Notes: a model not told the origin generated them from the sequence alone. A stretch of 64,000 nucleotides of DNA from an uncultured Bacteroidales bacterium (GCA_900542355.1 UQNE01000012.1:30065-94064); one strand, 5' to 3'. Counted from the stretch's first letter, positions 44,558 to 54,211 are shown. Program-made: numbers and translations.

Positions 44558-44987
44558 AAAAATGCAGTTGCGCCTTAGAAAAACGGCTATTACCGGTCGT
44601 TTCAAGGCTGCAAAACCGGTTGTGCAGAAGCGGACATACAAAACAAAGAAATATCAAAATGCAAGCAAACAGTGTATTTTGATAGCAAAATGATAATTGC
44701 AAAGTATTTTTTAGGTCTCGATAAGGTCTCGACAAGATCTCAATAAAGTCTCGGTAAAAACAGGATAACAAAATGATAGTAACAAAGCAAGAATAGCGAA
44801 CATTTGACAAAAGAGCCATTTTGCAAATAATGCGTATCGTTTGGGGGCGGTATAGAGAGAACCAACAAAAAAATGCACAGGAATGAATTTGGAGTGGTAA
44901 AAATTTCGACACACAAAAAGTGAGAATTTGTTTACAGGGTCTTTTTGTTCGATTTGCGGGGATTTTTTAACAAAAACATCTTTCTCT
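44558..44987. other. Gene-free divergent spacer
   Basis: The spacer between the divergent dehydrogenase and gyrB genes. It holds one 11-bp array (44714-44757) and several ATTTTG/CAAAAT copies (near 44678, 44686 and 44768). No coding sequence with a plausible start, length and composition is seen. Confidence 0.6.
44714..44757 (+). repeat. 11-bp repeat array D
   Basis: Units GGTCTCGATAA, GGTCTCGACAA, GATCTCAATAA and AGTCTCGGTAA start at 44714, 44725, 44736 and 44747. A CAAAATGATAATTG stretch precedes it, as at array E. Confidence 0.85.
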
Positions 44988-45019
44988 ATTGCGCAGGTGC
45001 ATTTTTTTTTGTACCTTTG
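44988..45019 (+). promoter_or_regulatory. Promoter of gyrB
   Basis: ATTG (44988-44991), 20 bp, TACCTTTG (45012-45019). The -7 box is perfect; the -33 box has one mismatch. It implies a leader of about 115 nt. Confidence 0.75.
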
Positions 45020-45140
45020 CAAAGATTTTGCGTTACTGCAATCGGATCTGATGTAGTAGCGATAAAATAGTAAAGTGGTCTATAAATGACCAGAAAAAAC
45101 AACAACTAATCAACAGAAAATTAAGGAGATAAAAATAACT

Positions 45141-47177
45141 ATGGAAGAACAAGAAAAGTATGACGGTTCAAGTATCCAAGTGCTTGAAGGTTTGGAAGCA
45201 GTGCGCAAACGCCCTGCGATGTATATCGGTGATATTTCACAAAAGGGTTTGCACCACTTGGTATATGAGGTGGTGGACAACTCGATAGATGAGGCCCTGG
45301 CAGGCTTCTGCAACCATATTGAGGTAACTATCAACGAGGACAACTCTATCACGGTACAAGATAACGGGCGTGGTATCCCTGTGGATATGCACCCGAAAGA
45401 GCATAAGAGTGCACTTGAGGTGGTGATGACCGTGCTGCACGCCGGAGGTAAATTTAATAAGAATAGTTATAAGGTGTCGGGCGGTTTGCACGGTGTAGGT
45501 GTAAGTTGCGTGAATGCCCTCTCGACCAAACTGCATGTAGAGGTGTTCCGCGACGGGAAAATCTATATGCAAGAGTATACCAAAGGTAAACCGACCTGCG
45601 CCGTACATGAGATAGGTACCTATAGTAGCGACGAACGCGGAACGGGTACTTGCGTACAGTTCTGGCCGGACGGAAGTATCTTCACCGAGACGGTTTATCA
45701 ATACGATATTTTGGCTAACCGTATGCGCGAGTTGGCTTATCTGAATGCAGGCGTAAAAATCACGCTGACCGATAAACGCCACGAGATAGAGGCTACTCCG
45801 ACCACCAACACCGAAGGCGAAGTGGTGGCTCCACAAGGCGTACTTGCTGCAAACGGCAAACGCTACAAAGGTGAGGTATTCTATTCCGAAAAGGGTTTGA
45901 GCGAGTTTGTACGCTATATCGACAATATGCGTACTCCGCTTATCTCGGAGGTAATCCATCTCAACACCGACAAATACGGCACTCCCGTAGAAGTGGCAAT
46001 GATTTACAACACTGACTTCAACGAGAATGTGCACTCGTATGTAAACAATATCAACACGATAGAAGGCGGTACGCATGTGGCAGGTTTCCGTGCGGCACTG
46101 ACGCGTGTGATGAAGAAATATGCCGAGGATAGCAAACTGTTGGAGAAAGCCAAACTGAAAGACAAAGACGGCAACTCGACCATCGATCCGAACGATTTCC
46201 GTGAGGGTTTGACGGCTGTGATTTCCGTAAAAGTGGCAGAGCCTCAGTTCGAGGGTCAGACAAAGACCAAACTGGGAAACTCGGAGGTTGCCGGTATAGT
46301 TTCGAGCGCAGTGGCAGAGGCATTGACCGACTATTTGGAGGAGCACCCCGATGACGCAAAGAAGATTGTAGAGAAAGTCATCTTGGCTGCTCAAGCGCGT
46401 ATTGCAGCGCGTAATGCTCGCCAAAGCGTATTGCGCAAATCGCCTCTTAGCGGCGGCGGATTGCCCGGTAAACTGGCTGACTGCGCAAGCAAAGACCCGG
46501 CAGAATGCGAGTTGTTCTTGGTGGAGGGAGATTCTGCAGGCGGTACGGCGAAGACCGGACGCGACCGTGTGCACCAGGCTATTCTGCCTCTCCGTGGTAA
46601 GATTCTAAATGTGGAAAAAGCCATGGAGCATAAGGTGTTTGAAAGCGAGGAGGTGCGCAATATATTCACGGCATTGGGTATTACTTTCGGTACGGAAGAT
46701 GACCCTAAGGCACTAAACCTAAGCAAGATACGCTATCACAAAGTAATCATCATGGCGGATGCCGATGTGGATGGTGCGCATATCGCTACCCTGATTATGA
46801 CTCTATTCTTCCGCCATATGAAAGAGGTAATCGAGCAAGGACACCTCTACATAGCTATGGCACCTCTGTACATGTGCTCGAAAGGCAACTACAAAGAGTA
46901 CTGCTGGACAGACCAACAGCGTTTCGACTTCATACAGAAATATGGTGGAGGCGATGAGAAACTGATTAAGACTCAGCGATACAAAGGTTTGGGTGAGATG
47001 TCGGATGAGCAACTATGGGAAACCACCATGGACCCTGCGCGTCGTCTGCTGAAGAAAGTAACGATAGAGAATGCTGCTGAAGCCGACCACACGATTGCTA
47101 TGCTGATGGGTGATGAAGTAGCCCCCCGCCGAGAGTTTATCGAGGAGAACGCTACCTACGCTAACATTGATGCGTAA
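45141..47177 (+). CDS. gyrB: DNA gyrase subunit B
   Basis: ATPase subunit of gyrase, which introduces negative supercoils. The 678 residues contain the GHKL ATP site (VVDNSIDEALAG and DNGRGIPVD), the transducer lysine loop, and the TOPRIM domain with VEGDSAGGTAKTGRDR near residue 460 and the metal-binding DADVDGAHI. The C-terminal GyrA-contact region QRYKGLGEMSDEQLWETTM is intact. An AAGGAG ribosome binding site lies 12 nt before the ATG. The gene heads the plus-strand run. Confidence 0.97.
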   Translation: MEEQEKYDGSSIQVLEGLEAVRKRPAMYIGDISQKGLHHLVYEVVDNSIDEALAGFCNHIEVTINEDNSITVQDNGRGIPVDMHPKEHKSALEVVMTVLHAGGKFNKNSYKVSGGLHGVGVSCVNALSTKLHVEVFRDGKIYMQEYTKGKPTCAVHEIGTYSSDERGTGTCVQFWPDGSIFTETVYQYDILANRMRELAYLNAGVKITLTDKRHEIEATPTTNTEGEVVAPQGVLAANGKRYKGEVFYSEKGLSEFVRYIDNMRTPLISEVIHLNTDKYGTPVEVAMIYNTDFNENVHSYVNNINTIEGGTHVAGFRAALTRVMKKYAEDSKLLEKAKLKDKDGNSTIDPNDFREGLTAVISVKVAEPQFEGQTKTKLGNSEVAGIVSSAVAEALTDYLEEHPDDAKKIVEKVILAAQARIAARNARQSVLRKSPLSGGGLPGKLADCASKDPAECELFLVEGDSAGGTAKTGRDRVHQAILPLRGKILNVEKAMEHKVFESEEVRNIFTALGITFGTEDDPKALNLSKIRYHKVIIMADADVDGAHIATLIMTLFFRHMKEVIEQGHLYIAMAPLYMCSKGNYKEYCWTDQQRFDFIQKYGGGDEKLIKTQRYKGLGEMSDEQLWETTMDPARRLLKKVTIENAAEADHTIAMLMGDEVAPRREFIEENATYANIDA

Positions 47178-47198
47178 CTACACCTTATATATATAGGT

Positions 47199-47729
47199 AT
47201 GAATATAGCCGTTTATTGCAGTGCAAAAGACCAAATCTCGGAGGAGTATAAACTGCTCGGAGATGAGTTGGGTGCGTGGATTGGTCAGCACGGACATACC
47301 TTGGTGTATGGCGGTGCGACCGGCGGACTGATGACCCGCGTGAGCCAAGCCACAAAGCAGAATGGCGGTAAGGTAATAGGTGTGATACCCAAGCGTATCA
47401 TTGCTGCACACCGACAGGCAGACAACTGTGATGAACTCTACACAGTGGAGAATATGAACGAACGCAAACAAAAGATGAAAGAGTTGGCGGATTGTTTCGT
47501 ATGCCTCCCGGGGAGTTACGGCACATTGGACGAGATGATGGATGTGGTGGCAAGCGGTACGGTAGGTGAGCACCGAAAACCTATCTATATACTTAATTAT
47601 CAAGGGTTTTACGAAGGTTTGAAACAGCAAACCGAGCACATGCGTGTATTGGCATTCATCCCCGAGCAGGAGAGTTACAAACCTCAGTACGCAGACACAT
47701 TAGACGAACTATACACAATACTCAAATAA
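47199..47729 (+). CDS. LOG family protein (TIGR00730 type)
   Basis: A 176-residue Rossmann-like protein of the lysine decarboxylase-like/LOG family, some members of which are nucleoside 5'-monophosphate phosphoribohydrolases. Visible motifs are VYGGATGGLMTRVSQA and LPGSYGTLDEMMDV. The second differs from the usual PGGxGTxxE by a serine at the second glycine. The substrate is unknown; a nucleotide-salvage or damage role is possible. It lies 21 nt after gyrB. Confidence 0.88.
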   Translation: MNIAVYCSAKDQISEEYKLLGDELGAWIGQHGHTLVYGGATGGLMTRVSQATKQNGGKVIGVIPKRIIAAHRQADNCDELYTVENMNERKQKMKELADCFVCLPGSYGTLDEMMDVVASGTVGEHRKPIYILNYQGFYEGLKQQTEHMRVLAFIPEQESYKPQYADTLDELYTILK

Positions 47730-47741
47730 AACACACTACTT

Positions 47742-49046
47742 ATGAACCAACAGACCAGTTTGAAGAGCGATACGCTTTCGACGAGCAAGTTTGAACAGCG
47801 TATGGAGCAAATCAAAACCGATATTCAACGCTATCGCAGCATTGAACAATCGGAAGAACTCAAAGAATTTCAGGCACTTAGAGAAGTGGTTGAGACCAAG
47901 GAGTTTCAAGACAACAAGAACTATTTGCTCCACCGCAAGTATCGCGATACGGACGAGTATAAAAAGATGTCGCGATACCGCAGGCTAAAACTTTCTCCGC
48001 TGGTTCTGCGTTATCGTTGGATACGAACCTATCCAAACTTCAAGGAGTATTTGGCTTTTGCACAAAGCGAGCGTTATGCGGAACTGAAAGACAAAGCCAC
48101 AGTGGCTGTTTCGAGCGAACTGCGTACATACAAATGGATTGACCGCTCTCTGACGCTGAAAGACTATCGCCATTGCGAGAAATCGGCCGCTACCAAAGAG
48201 TTCCTCAGCCTGCGCGAGATTGTCCACACAGAGGATTTTATCAAAAACAATGCTTTTTGGGCAGATTCGAAGCGTTGGTACACTACAGAGGAGAGCAAAC
48301 AAGACGCTCGTTATCAAGCACTTAAGAAGTCGGATGATATTCGTTTCTACCTATCGCAAGACGCTAATCAGATAGCCTTGTGGGAGAGTTATAAGACGCT
48401 CTTTGACGATGAATGCGAGCAGACCACGGCTTGGAAAGCAGGATTCTACTACGACAACAAGAACCTCAAAACCGACCACTCGTACTGCAACGAGCAGCAA
48501 GCCAACAACCACGGCAAGAATGTATCGGTAGCAGGCAGTATATTGTCGGTAGAGACCAAGAACGAGGCCGTCAGCGCATCGGCATGGCACCCTACTAAGG
48601 GCTTTATCACCAAAGATTTTGCTTGGACGGGCGATACCATACAGACAGCCGAAGTCTTCCAATCGAAGACCGGTGTATTCTTGGCAAAAGTGCGCGTATC
48701 GGGTATGGGTAGTGCAGCAGTATATCTCGCTACAGGCGAACGCCAACCTGTATTGAAACTGATGCAATGGGACGGCCGACAGGTGTCCGCAGGTATCCGT
48801 ACCGCCAAAGACGAAGCCACAGTAACGATTAACGGATTGAAAGCCGGTCAATGGTATGTATATGGTGTGCAAATCACTGATAGCGAGGTAGTTTGGTCGG
48901 TAAACGGACAAGAGATACTTCGCATAAAGAACAACCTTGGCAGCAAGACTTTCTACCCTGCCATTGCTGAGTTCTTACCCGAGAACCTGCCTGCCGGAAA
49001 GGGGCAAGTAGATGTAGATTGGGTGCGTGTGTATGACCGACAATAA
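47742..49046 (+). CDS. Helical-repeat protein with GH16/lectin-like C terminus
   Basis: A 434-residue protein without a recognisable signal peptide. Residues about 15-220 are charged, aromatic-rich helices with an internal repeat: EFQALREVVETKEF near residue 46 and EFLSLREIVHTEDF near residue 151. Residues about 225-434 look like a concanavalin-type beta sandwich and end VDVDWVRVYDRQ, as in family 16 glycosidases, but the catalytic ExDxxE is not visible. It may be a binding protein. It sits between the LOG gene and kdsA. The function is not recognised. Confidence 0.65.
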   Translation: MNQQTSLKSDTLSTSKFEQRMEQIKTDIQRYRSIEQSEELKEFQALREVVETKEFQDNKNYLLHRKYRDTDEYKKMSRYRRLKLSPLVLRYRWIRTYPNFKEYLAFAQSERYAELKDKATVAVSSELRTYKWIDRSLTLKDYRHCEKSAATKEFLSLREIVHTEDFIKNNAFWADSKRWYTTEESKQDARYQALKKSDDIRFYLSQDANQIALWESYKTLFDDECEQTTAWKAGFYYDNKNLKTDHSYCNEQQANNHGKNVSVAGSILSVETKNEAVSASAWHPTKGFITKDFAWTGDTIQTAEVFQSKTGVFLAKVRVSGMGSAAVYLATGERQPVLKLMQWDGRQVSAGIRTAKDEATVTINGLKAGQWYVYGVQITDSEVVWSVNGQEILRIKNNLGSKTFYPAIAEFLPENLPAGKGQVDVDWVRVYDRQ

Positions 49047-49063
49047 GTAAAAGAAAAGAGGCT

Positions 49064-49855
49064 ATGTTTCTGATTGCAGGTCCGTGTGCGATAGAAAATA
49101 GGGAGATGGTCCTTCAGACGGCGCAGACTCTGAAAGAGGTGTGCAACGAATTGGGGATACACCTTATATATAAGTCGTCATTCGACAAAGCCAACCGCAC
49201 CTCCGCCGGTTCGCAACGCGGCGTAGGAATGGAGAAAGGGTTGGAAATCTTGTCGGAAGTGAAGGCAACTTTCGGGTTGCCTATCCTAACCGATGTGCAT
49301 GAGTCGTGGCAATGTGCGCCTGTAGCAGAAGTAGCCGATGTATTGCAAATACCCGCTTTCCTAAGTAGACAGACCGATTTGCTCCTTGCATCCGCCCAAA
49401 CAGGTCGTGTGGTGAATGTCAAGAAAGGTCAGTTTATGGCTCCTTGGGATATGCAAGGTGTAGTAAGCAAGATAGAGTCAGTACCCTCAGACAAGCCCAT
49501 CGGCGAACGACTTTGGCTCACCGAACGCGGTTCATCTTTCGGGTATGGTAACTTGGTGGTAGATATGACCTCGCTAGTAGAGATGCGCAAGTTCGGCTGT
49601 CCCGTGGTGTTTGATGCGACCCACTCGGTGCAGAAACCAAGCAGCCAAGCGGGCATAACGGGAGGCAACAGAGAGATGGTGCCCTACCTCATGCGTGCAG
49701 CCTTGGCAGTGGGGATAGACGGACTGTTCTTGGAAGTACACCCCGACCCGGACAAAGCCATATCGGACGCTGCTAACCAAGTGAAACTGAGTGATATACG
49801 CACAATCCTAAAGCAGGCATTGGCGATAGATAATGTAGTAAAAACATTGAGATGA
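49064..49855 (+). CDS. kdsA: Kdo-8-phosphate synthase (KdsA)
   Basis: Condenses arabinose 5-phosphate with phosphoenolpyruvate to Kdo 8-phosphate for lipopolysaccharide core. The 263 residues include IAGPCAIENREM, KSSFDKANRTS with SxRGxG-type loop (SQRGVGMEKGL), and the C-terminal FLEVHPDPDKA. The length is slightly short of the usual 275-285 but complete. The stop overlaps the next start (ATGA), coupling it to the gene that makes its substrate. Confidence 0.97.
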   Translation: MFLIAGPCAIENREMVLQTAQTLKEVCNELGIHLIYKSSFDKANRTSAGSQRGVGMEKGLEILSEVKATFGLPILTDVHESWQCAPVAEVADVLQIPAFLSRQTDLLLASAQTGRVVNVKKGQFMAPWDMQGVVSKIESVPSDKPIGERLWLTERGSSFGYGNLVVDMTSLVEMRKFGCPVVFDATHSVQKPSSQAGITGGNREMVPYLMRAALAVGIDGLFLEVHPDPDKAISDAANQVKLSDIRTILKQALAIDNVVKTLR

Positions 49856-50802
49856 CATATTCTGAACGCGCAAAAAGTATCTTTGCCGAAGAGATAGGAG
49901 AATTAGAAAAACTATCTGCTTCGATAGACGAGAACTTCGATAAAGCAGTAGAACTCATCTATTCTTGCAAAGGCAAACTGGTGGTAATGGGTATCGGCAA
50001 GACCGGCATCATCGGACACAAGATAGCCTCTTCGCTGGCATCGACAGGCACATCTGCCATCTTTGTGAATGCCGTAGAGGCGGTGCATGGTGATTTGGGT
50101 ATGGTCTGCGGTGATGATGTGGTGTTGCTGGTGAGCAACAGCGGTTCGACCAACGAGATACTGAATGTGATAGCCCCATTGCGCAACTTAGGCTGCACGA
50201 TTATTGCCATGACGGGTAATCCCGATTCGCAGTTGGCACAAGAGAGCGATGTGGTTATCTCGGTGCATGTGGATAAAGAGGCCTGCCCGTTGGGTTTGGC
50301 TCCCACTACCTCTACCACAGCCACCACGCTGATGGGAGATGCGTTGATAGTATGCCTAATGGAAAAACGCCATTTCCGCGCAGAGAATTTCGCCCTCTAC
50401 CACCCGGGTGGTGCCTTGGGAAGACAACTGCTGGCGAGGGTAAAGAACCGAATGCAGACCAATGTGCCGAGAGTGCAAGTAGATACCCCATTCCGAGAAC
50501 TTGTGTGCGAGATGTCGGAGAAACACTTAGGTATGACTATGGTGTACGGAGGCAGTCGCTGCATAGGTATCATCACCGATGGTGACTTGCGTCGCGCCAT
50601 ACAGAAATATGACGACCTGCATATTGTGGCACGCGATATGATGACGCCATCGTATAAGCGCATCCACAAAGATGCCCTGCTCACAGAGGCATTGGCGATA
50701 ATGGACAAGTACAACATCACCACGCTTGCCGTTACGGAAACGCCTGATACTGAGGAGATTATTGGTATCATTTCTATTCACCATATTATCGATTTCAACT
50801 AA
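49852..50802 (+). CDS. kdsD: Arabinose-5-phosphate isomerase (KdsD/KpsF type)
   Basis: Interconverts ribulose 5-phosphate and arabinose 5-phosphate for KdsA. The 316 residues comprise a SIS domain (MGIGKTGIIGHKIASSLAST, then LVSNSGSTNEIL) and two CBS domains (from about residue 205, ending near 310). The 4-nt overlap with kdsA supports the assignment over other SIS-CBS sugar isomerases. Confidence 0.95.
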   Translation: MTYSERAKSIFAEEIGELEKLSASIDENFDKAVELIYSCKGKLVVMGIGKTGIIGHKIASSLASTGTSAIFVNAVEAVHGDLGMVCGDDVVLLVSNSGSTNEILNVIAPLRNLGCTIIAMTGNPDSQLAQESDVVISVHVDKEACPLGLAPTTSTTATTLMGDALIVCLMEKRHFRAENFALYHPGGALGRQLLARVKNRMQTNVPRVQVDTPFRELVCEMSEKHLGMTMVYGGSRCIGIITDGDLRRAIQKYDDLHIVARDMMTPSYKRIHKDALLTEALAIMDKYNITTLAVTETPDTEEIIGIISIHHIIDFN

Positions 50803-50808
50803 ACCGCT

Positions 50809-52509
50809 ATGGAACCGACTATCACAGTCTATTGCAAGAACACGCACTCGTATCACGAAGTGCCGCGCGGTATCTCGCTGATTGAATTGCGGGATATGCT
50901 CAACATCAAATTGCAGTATCCTATCATCGCCGCGCATGTAAACTACAAGGAGGAAAACCTTGATTTTCTGCTATATAAGCCCAAGGATGTAGAGTTTTTA
51001 GATGCCAGTTCCGCCAGCGGAATGCGTTGCTATGTGCGCACACTGAGTATGGTGTTGGCTTGTGCTATCAATGAACTCTATCCGCGTGCCGACCTGCGCA
51101 TAGAGCACCCCATATCAAAAGGTTACTATTGCACCTTGCAGTGGCGCAAACCGAAAGATGGTGAGTTGGCTTCCGATACGGTCAATCCGAAACTGACGCC
51201 GGAGATGATAGAAAGCATCAAACGCCGTATGCAGCAGATAATCAAGGAGGACCGCAAGATACTGGAAGAGGAAAAACGCACAAAGGATGTTATCCAGATG
51301 TTCAGCACCCGCGTGGACGGCGAAAGCACCATCTTCGAAACCCTTGGCAACCCCTACTGCCGCTATTTCCGTATGGGTGATTTTATCGACTACTACACCA
51401 ATACACTAATGCCATCGTCAGGCTACATCAATGTGTTTGACCTTGAACCCTATTATGACGGCATGTTGTTGCGCATTCCTAACCGCACCAATCCCACCAT
51501 ACTCGAAGACAAGATACCGCAAGACAAGATGTTCAGCATCTTCAGCGAGTACAACTCGTGGAACAAACTGCTGAATATCAACAATGTAAGCGATTTCAAT
51601 GTGGCGTGCAAAGGCAACCGCAGTTTTATGATGATTAAGTTGGCAGAGGCGTTGCACGAAAAGAAAATTGCTCAGATGGCAGACGCTATCGCCAACCGTG
51701 AGGAGCGGCCTAAGTTTATATTGATTTCGGGGCCGTCATCCTCGGGCAAGACCACTTTCTCCAAACGATTGCAGATTCAACTCTTGGTGAATGGTATCAA
51801 ACCGGTAATTATCTCGATGGATAACTATTTTGTGAACCGTGTAGATACCCCCCGCGATGCCAATGGAGATTGGGATTTTGAGAATATCAATGCACTCGAC
51901 CGACCCTATTTCTGCCAGCAGATGAGCGACTTGATGGAGGGCAAAGAAGTAGATTTGCCTACCTACTCTTTTGAAAAAGGCGAGCGCGTCTATGAGGGAA
52001 ACAAACTGCGCTTGGACAAAGACAGCATAATCATTCTTGAGGGTCTGCATGCGCTTAACCCGTCGTTGCTGCCCAACATACCTCGTTCCGCAACCTTTAA
52101 GATATTTGTTTCTGCACTGACAACCATCAACATCGACAACCACAACTGGATTCCGACAACCGACATCCGTTTGCTTCGCCGCATTGTGCGCGACTACAAA
52201 TATCGCAACTACTCTGCTCGCGACACTATTGCGCGTTGCCCGTCGGTACTGCGAGGTGAACAAACTTGGATTTATCCCTACCAAGAGGAAGCCGATATGA
52301 TGTTCAATTCGGCATTGCTCTTTGAGTTGGCAGTACTGAAACGCCATGCAGAACCTATCCTGGCAGAAGTACCGAAATACTGCGACGAATACACCGAGGC
52401 ACACCGCCTTATCAAGTTCTTGCAGTATTTTGAACCCATCCCCGAAAAGGAAATCCCGCCCACATCGCTCCTGCGCGAGTTCGTTGGTGGCAGTTCGTTC
52501 CACTATTAA
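50809..52509 (+). CDS. TGS domain-uridine kinase fusion
   Basis: A 566-residue protein. The N terminus is a TGS-like domain (ITVYCKNTHSYHEVPRGISL, about residues 1-65), followed by a region like the second additional domain of threonyl-tRNA synthetase. From about residue 300 a uridine kinase/phosphoribulokinase domain follows, with Walker A GPSSSGKTT and IISMDNYFVNR. The substrate is not established; members of this fused group are annotated as nucleoside kinases. It lies 6 nt after kdsD. The TGS module suggests a nucleotide- or RNA-linked control, which is inference. Confidence 0.88.
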   Translation: MEPTITVYCKNTHSYHEVPRGISLIELRDMLNIKLQYPIIAAHVNYKEENLDFLLYKPKDVEFLDASSASGMRCYVRTLSMVLACAINELYPRADLRIEHPISKGYYCTLQWRKPKDGELASDTVNPKLTPEMIESIKRRMQQIIKEDRKILEEEKRTKDVIQMFSTRVDGESTIFETLGNPYCRYFRMGDFIDYYTNTLMPSSGYINVFDLEPYYDGMLLRIPNRTNPTILEDKIPQDKMFSIFSEYNSWNKLLNINNVSDFNVACKGNRSFMMIKLAEALHEKKIAQMADAIANREERPKFILISGPSSSGKTTFSKRLQIQLLVNGIKPVIISMDNYFVNRVDTPRDANGDWDFENINALDRPYFCQQMSDLMEGKEVDLPTYSFEKGERVYEGNKLRLDKDSIIILEGLHALNPSLLPNIPRSATFKIFVSALTTINIDNHNWIPTTDIRLLRRIVRDYKYRNYSARDTIARCPSVLRGEQTWIYPYQEEADMMFNSALLFELAVLKRHAEPILAEVPKYCDEYTEAHRLIKFLQYFEPIPEKEIPPTSLLREFVGGSSFHY

Positions 52510-52710
52510 GCCCCATCTGTCAGCAACAAGACCCTGCGAGAAGGCTTTATGGCATACTAAAGATACGAGTTTGTGTTAAAAATAGAGTTATTGATAGAAT
52601 ACGAATGAGTATCTAAATAGAGATATATTCTACAAAATTCGGAGGTTGCGAACAACTAAGCCGACCGAAAGCTATACAAAATTTCTTTTTAAGGAGAAAA
52701 ATACAACATA

Positions 52711-53154
52711 ATGAAACAACTATTTTTATCTATACTTTGTCTGTTGTTAGGACTTAGTGTGTATGCCAACGACTCTATTTCGAGCCGCCCAAACATCTTT
52801 GATGAGATGCCCAATGTAACAGTGCACCAAGACTCGTTGGTAGGAGTGCTGCTCGAACATAAGATACGAGGCAACAATGAGATGGTAGAGATTGACGGTT
52901 ATCGGGTGCAGATATACTCATCTAATCGTCAGCAGAGCGCGAAGACAGAGGCTCTGCAATTAGAAAAAGAGATTGCAGAAAAAGTCTCAATGCCCGTCTA
53001 TGTGCTGTATATGACGCCATTTTGGAAGGTGCGTTTAGGCAATTTCCGTACCTTTGAAGAAGCCAACACATTCAAGAACCAATTTCTCGCACAATTCCCC
53101 CAAATGCAGGGAGATACATACATCGTGCGCGACAAAATACAAGTACTGCAATGA
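52711..53154 (+). CDS. SPOR-domain exported protein
   Basis: A 147-residue protein with an AAGGAG ribosome binding site, a signal peptide (MKQLFLSILCLLLGLSVYA) and a C-terminal SPOR domain (about residues 65-140: GYRVQIYSSNRQQSAKTEAL, then PFWKVRLGNFRTFEEAN). SPOR domains bind peptidoglycan stripped of stem peptides, so the protein probably acts in the periplasm at division sites. The short form with one domain is common. Its stop overlaps the folE start by 4 nt. Confidence 0.88.
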   Translation: MKQLFLSILCLLLGLSVYANDSISSRPNIFDEMPNVTVHQDSLVGVLLEHKIRGNNEMVEIDGYRVQIYSSNRQQSAKTEALQLEKEIAEKVSMPVYVLYMTPFWKVRLGNFRTFEEANTFKNQFLAQFPQMQGDTYIVRDKIQVLQ

Positions 53155-53735
53155 ATCTGCAATCGTTCGACCCCAATACAGAAAAGACTGAGCAAATCGC
53201 AAAGGATGTAACTTCCATTCTGACCCAATTAGGCGAGAACCCCTATCGCCAAGGGTTGGTTCGTACCCCCGAGCGTGTAGGTGAGGCACTTCAGTTTTTA
53301 ACCAAAGGATATAGCGAAGACCCCGAAGCAATACTCCGCTCTGCCCTATTCGAAGAGGACTATCGCCAAATGGTGGTAGTAAAAGACATTGAGTTTTACT
53401 CCCTTTGCGAGCACCATATATTGCCATTCTTTGGCAAAGCGCATGTGGCATATATCCCCAATGGGAAGATTACCGGACTGAGCAAGATTGCGCGTGTGGT
53501 AGATGTGTATGCACGCCGCTTGCAAGTGCAAGAACGCTTGACCACGCAAATCAAAGACTGTATTCAGAACACGCTCAATCCGTTGGGCGTGATGGTGGTA
53601 GTGGAAGCAGAGCACCTCTGTATGCAGATGCGCGGTGTACAGAAACCCCATAGCACAACTACCACTTCCGATTTCACCGGTGCTTTCACCCGCCAAGAAA
53701 CCCGCGATGAATTTCTCCGACTAATTAGAGGATAA
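53151..53735 (+). CDS. folE: GTP cyclohydrolase I (FolE)
   Basis: Converts GTP to dihydroneopterin triphosphate, first step of folate synthesis. The 194-residue protein has the zinc and catalytic regions SLCEHHILPFFGKAHVAYIP, GLSKIARVVDVYARRLQVQE, and the second zinc ligand region EHLCMQMRGV. It is unusual to overlap a SPOR-protein gene (ATGA), so the pair is likely cotranslated. A terminator follows 54 nt downstream. It uses GTP supplied by the purine pathway. Confidence 0.97.
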   Translation: MNLQSFDPNTEKTEQIAKDVTSILTQLGENPYRQGLVRTPERVGEALQFLTKGYSEDPEAILRSALFEEDYRQMVVVKDIEFYSLCEHHILPFFGKAHVAYIPNGKITGLSKIARVVDVYARRLQVQERLTTQIKDCIQNTLNPLGVMVVVEAEHLCMQMRGVQKPHSTTTTSDFTGAFTRQETRDEFLRLIRG

Positions 53736-53788
53736 GCATTTCGCATAAGCAGATATTGTGCTCTAAAACATAAGCAACAAATAGATAC

Positions 53789-53826
53789 AAAAAGGAGGAT
53801 GCCTAATTTGTAGCATTCTCCTTTTT
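53789..53826 (+). terminator. Terminator after folE
   Basis: The arm at 53789-53802 (AAAAAGGAG then ATGC) pairs with 53813-53826, with a bulge and a loop of 10 nt, followed by a T run. It closes the gyrB-to-folE plus-strand segment. Confidence 0.8.
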
Positions 53827-54211
53827 TGATAGGTGTTATGACTGTTTAATCAGTTTCAAATCCGAAATTTTGACCAAGATTTCAGTTTATCATTATTGTC
53901 CGATAAAGTATGTTTGACATTTTGTTTGAGATATATCGGTAAAACTCACAAAATGATAATTGGTATAGGGCGTTTTAGATCTCGATAAGGTCTCGACAAG
54001 GTTTCGACAAAATCTCGACAAAGTCGGTTTGACATTTTGAAAGCAAAACAAGCAAAAAAATCGCAATCCGCTATTAGAGATATTCATAATTCGCTACCCG
54101 AATATATATTAGTAATTCCTACCCAAAGATAATTGAGTACTCCAATACTAAGATATGTTCGTAAGCCAACAAAGATATTTGATTAAATAAGATAGGAAGT
54201 AGAAATAAAAA
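53827..54211. other. Gene-free convergent spacer
   Basis: No coding sequence with support. It carries CATTTTG/CAAAATG inverted copies at 53918-53955 and 11-bp array E with a flanking CATTTTG (54033-54039). Nothing else is recognised. Confidence 0.6.
53978..54032 (+). repeat. 11-bp repeat array E
   Basis: Five units start at 53978, 53989, 54000, 54011 and 54022: GATCTCGATAA, GGTCTCGACAA, GGTTTCGACAA, AATCTCGACAA, AGTCGGTTTGA. Flanks are CAAAATG (53949-53955) and CATTTTG (54033-54039), inverted relative to each other. Best-preserved member of the family. Confidence 0.88.

Noticed and set aside
44430..44912. 160-codon open frame in the dehydrogenase-gyrB spacer
   Set aside because: It overlaps the dehydrogenase start, covers a repeat array, and its sequence is low in recognisable features.
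45237..46574. 445-codon open frame opposite gyrB
   Set aside because: It is an antisense shadow of gyrB.
47742..49046. Active family 16 glycosidase
   Set aside because: The ExDxxE catalytic motif and a signal peptide were not found, so only a similar fold is claimed.
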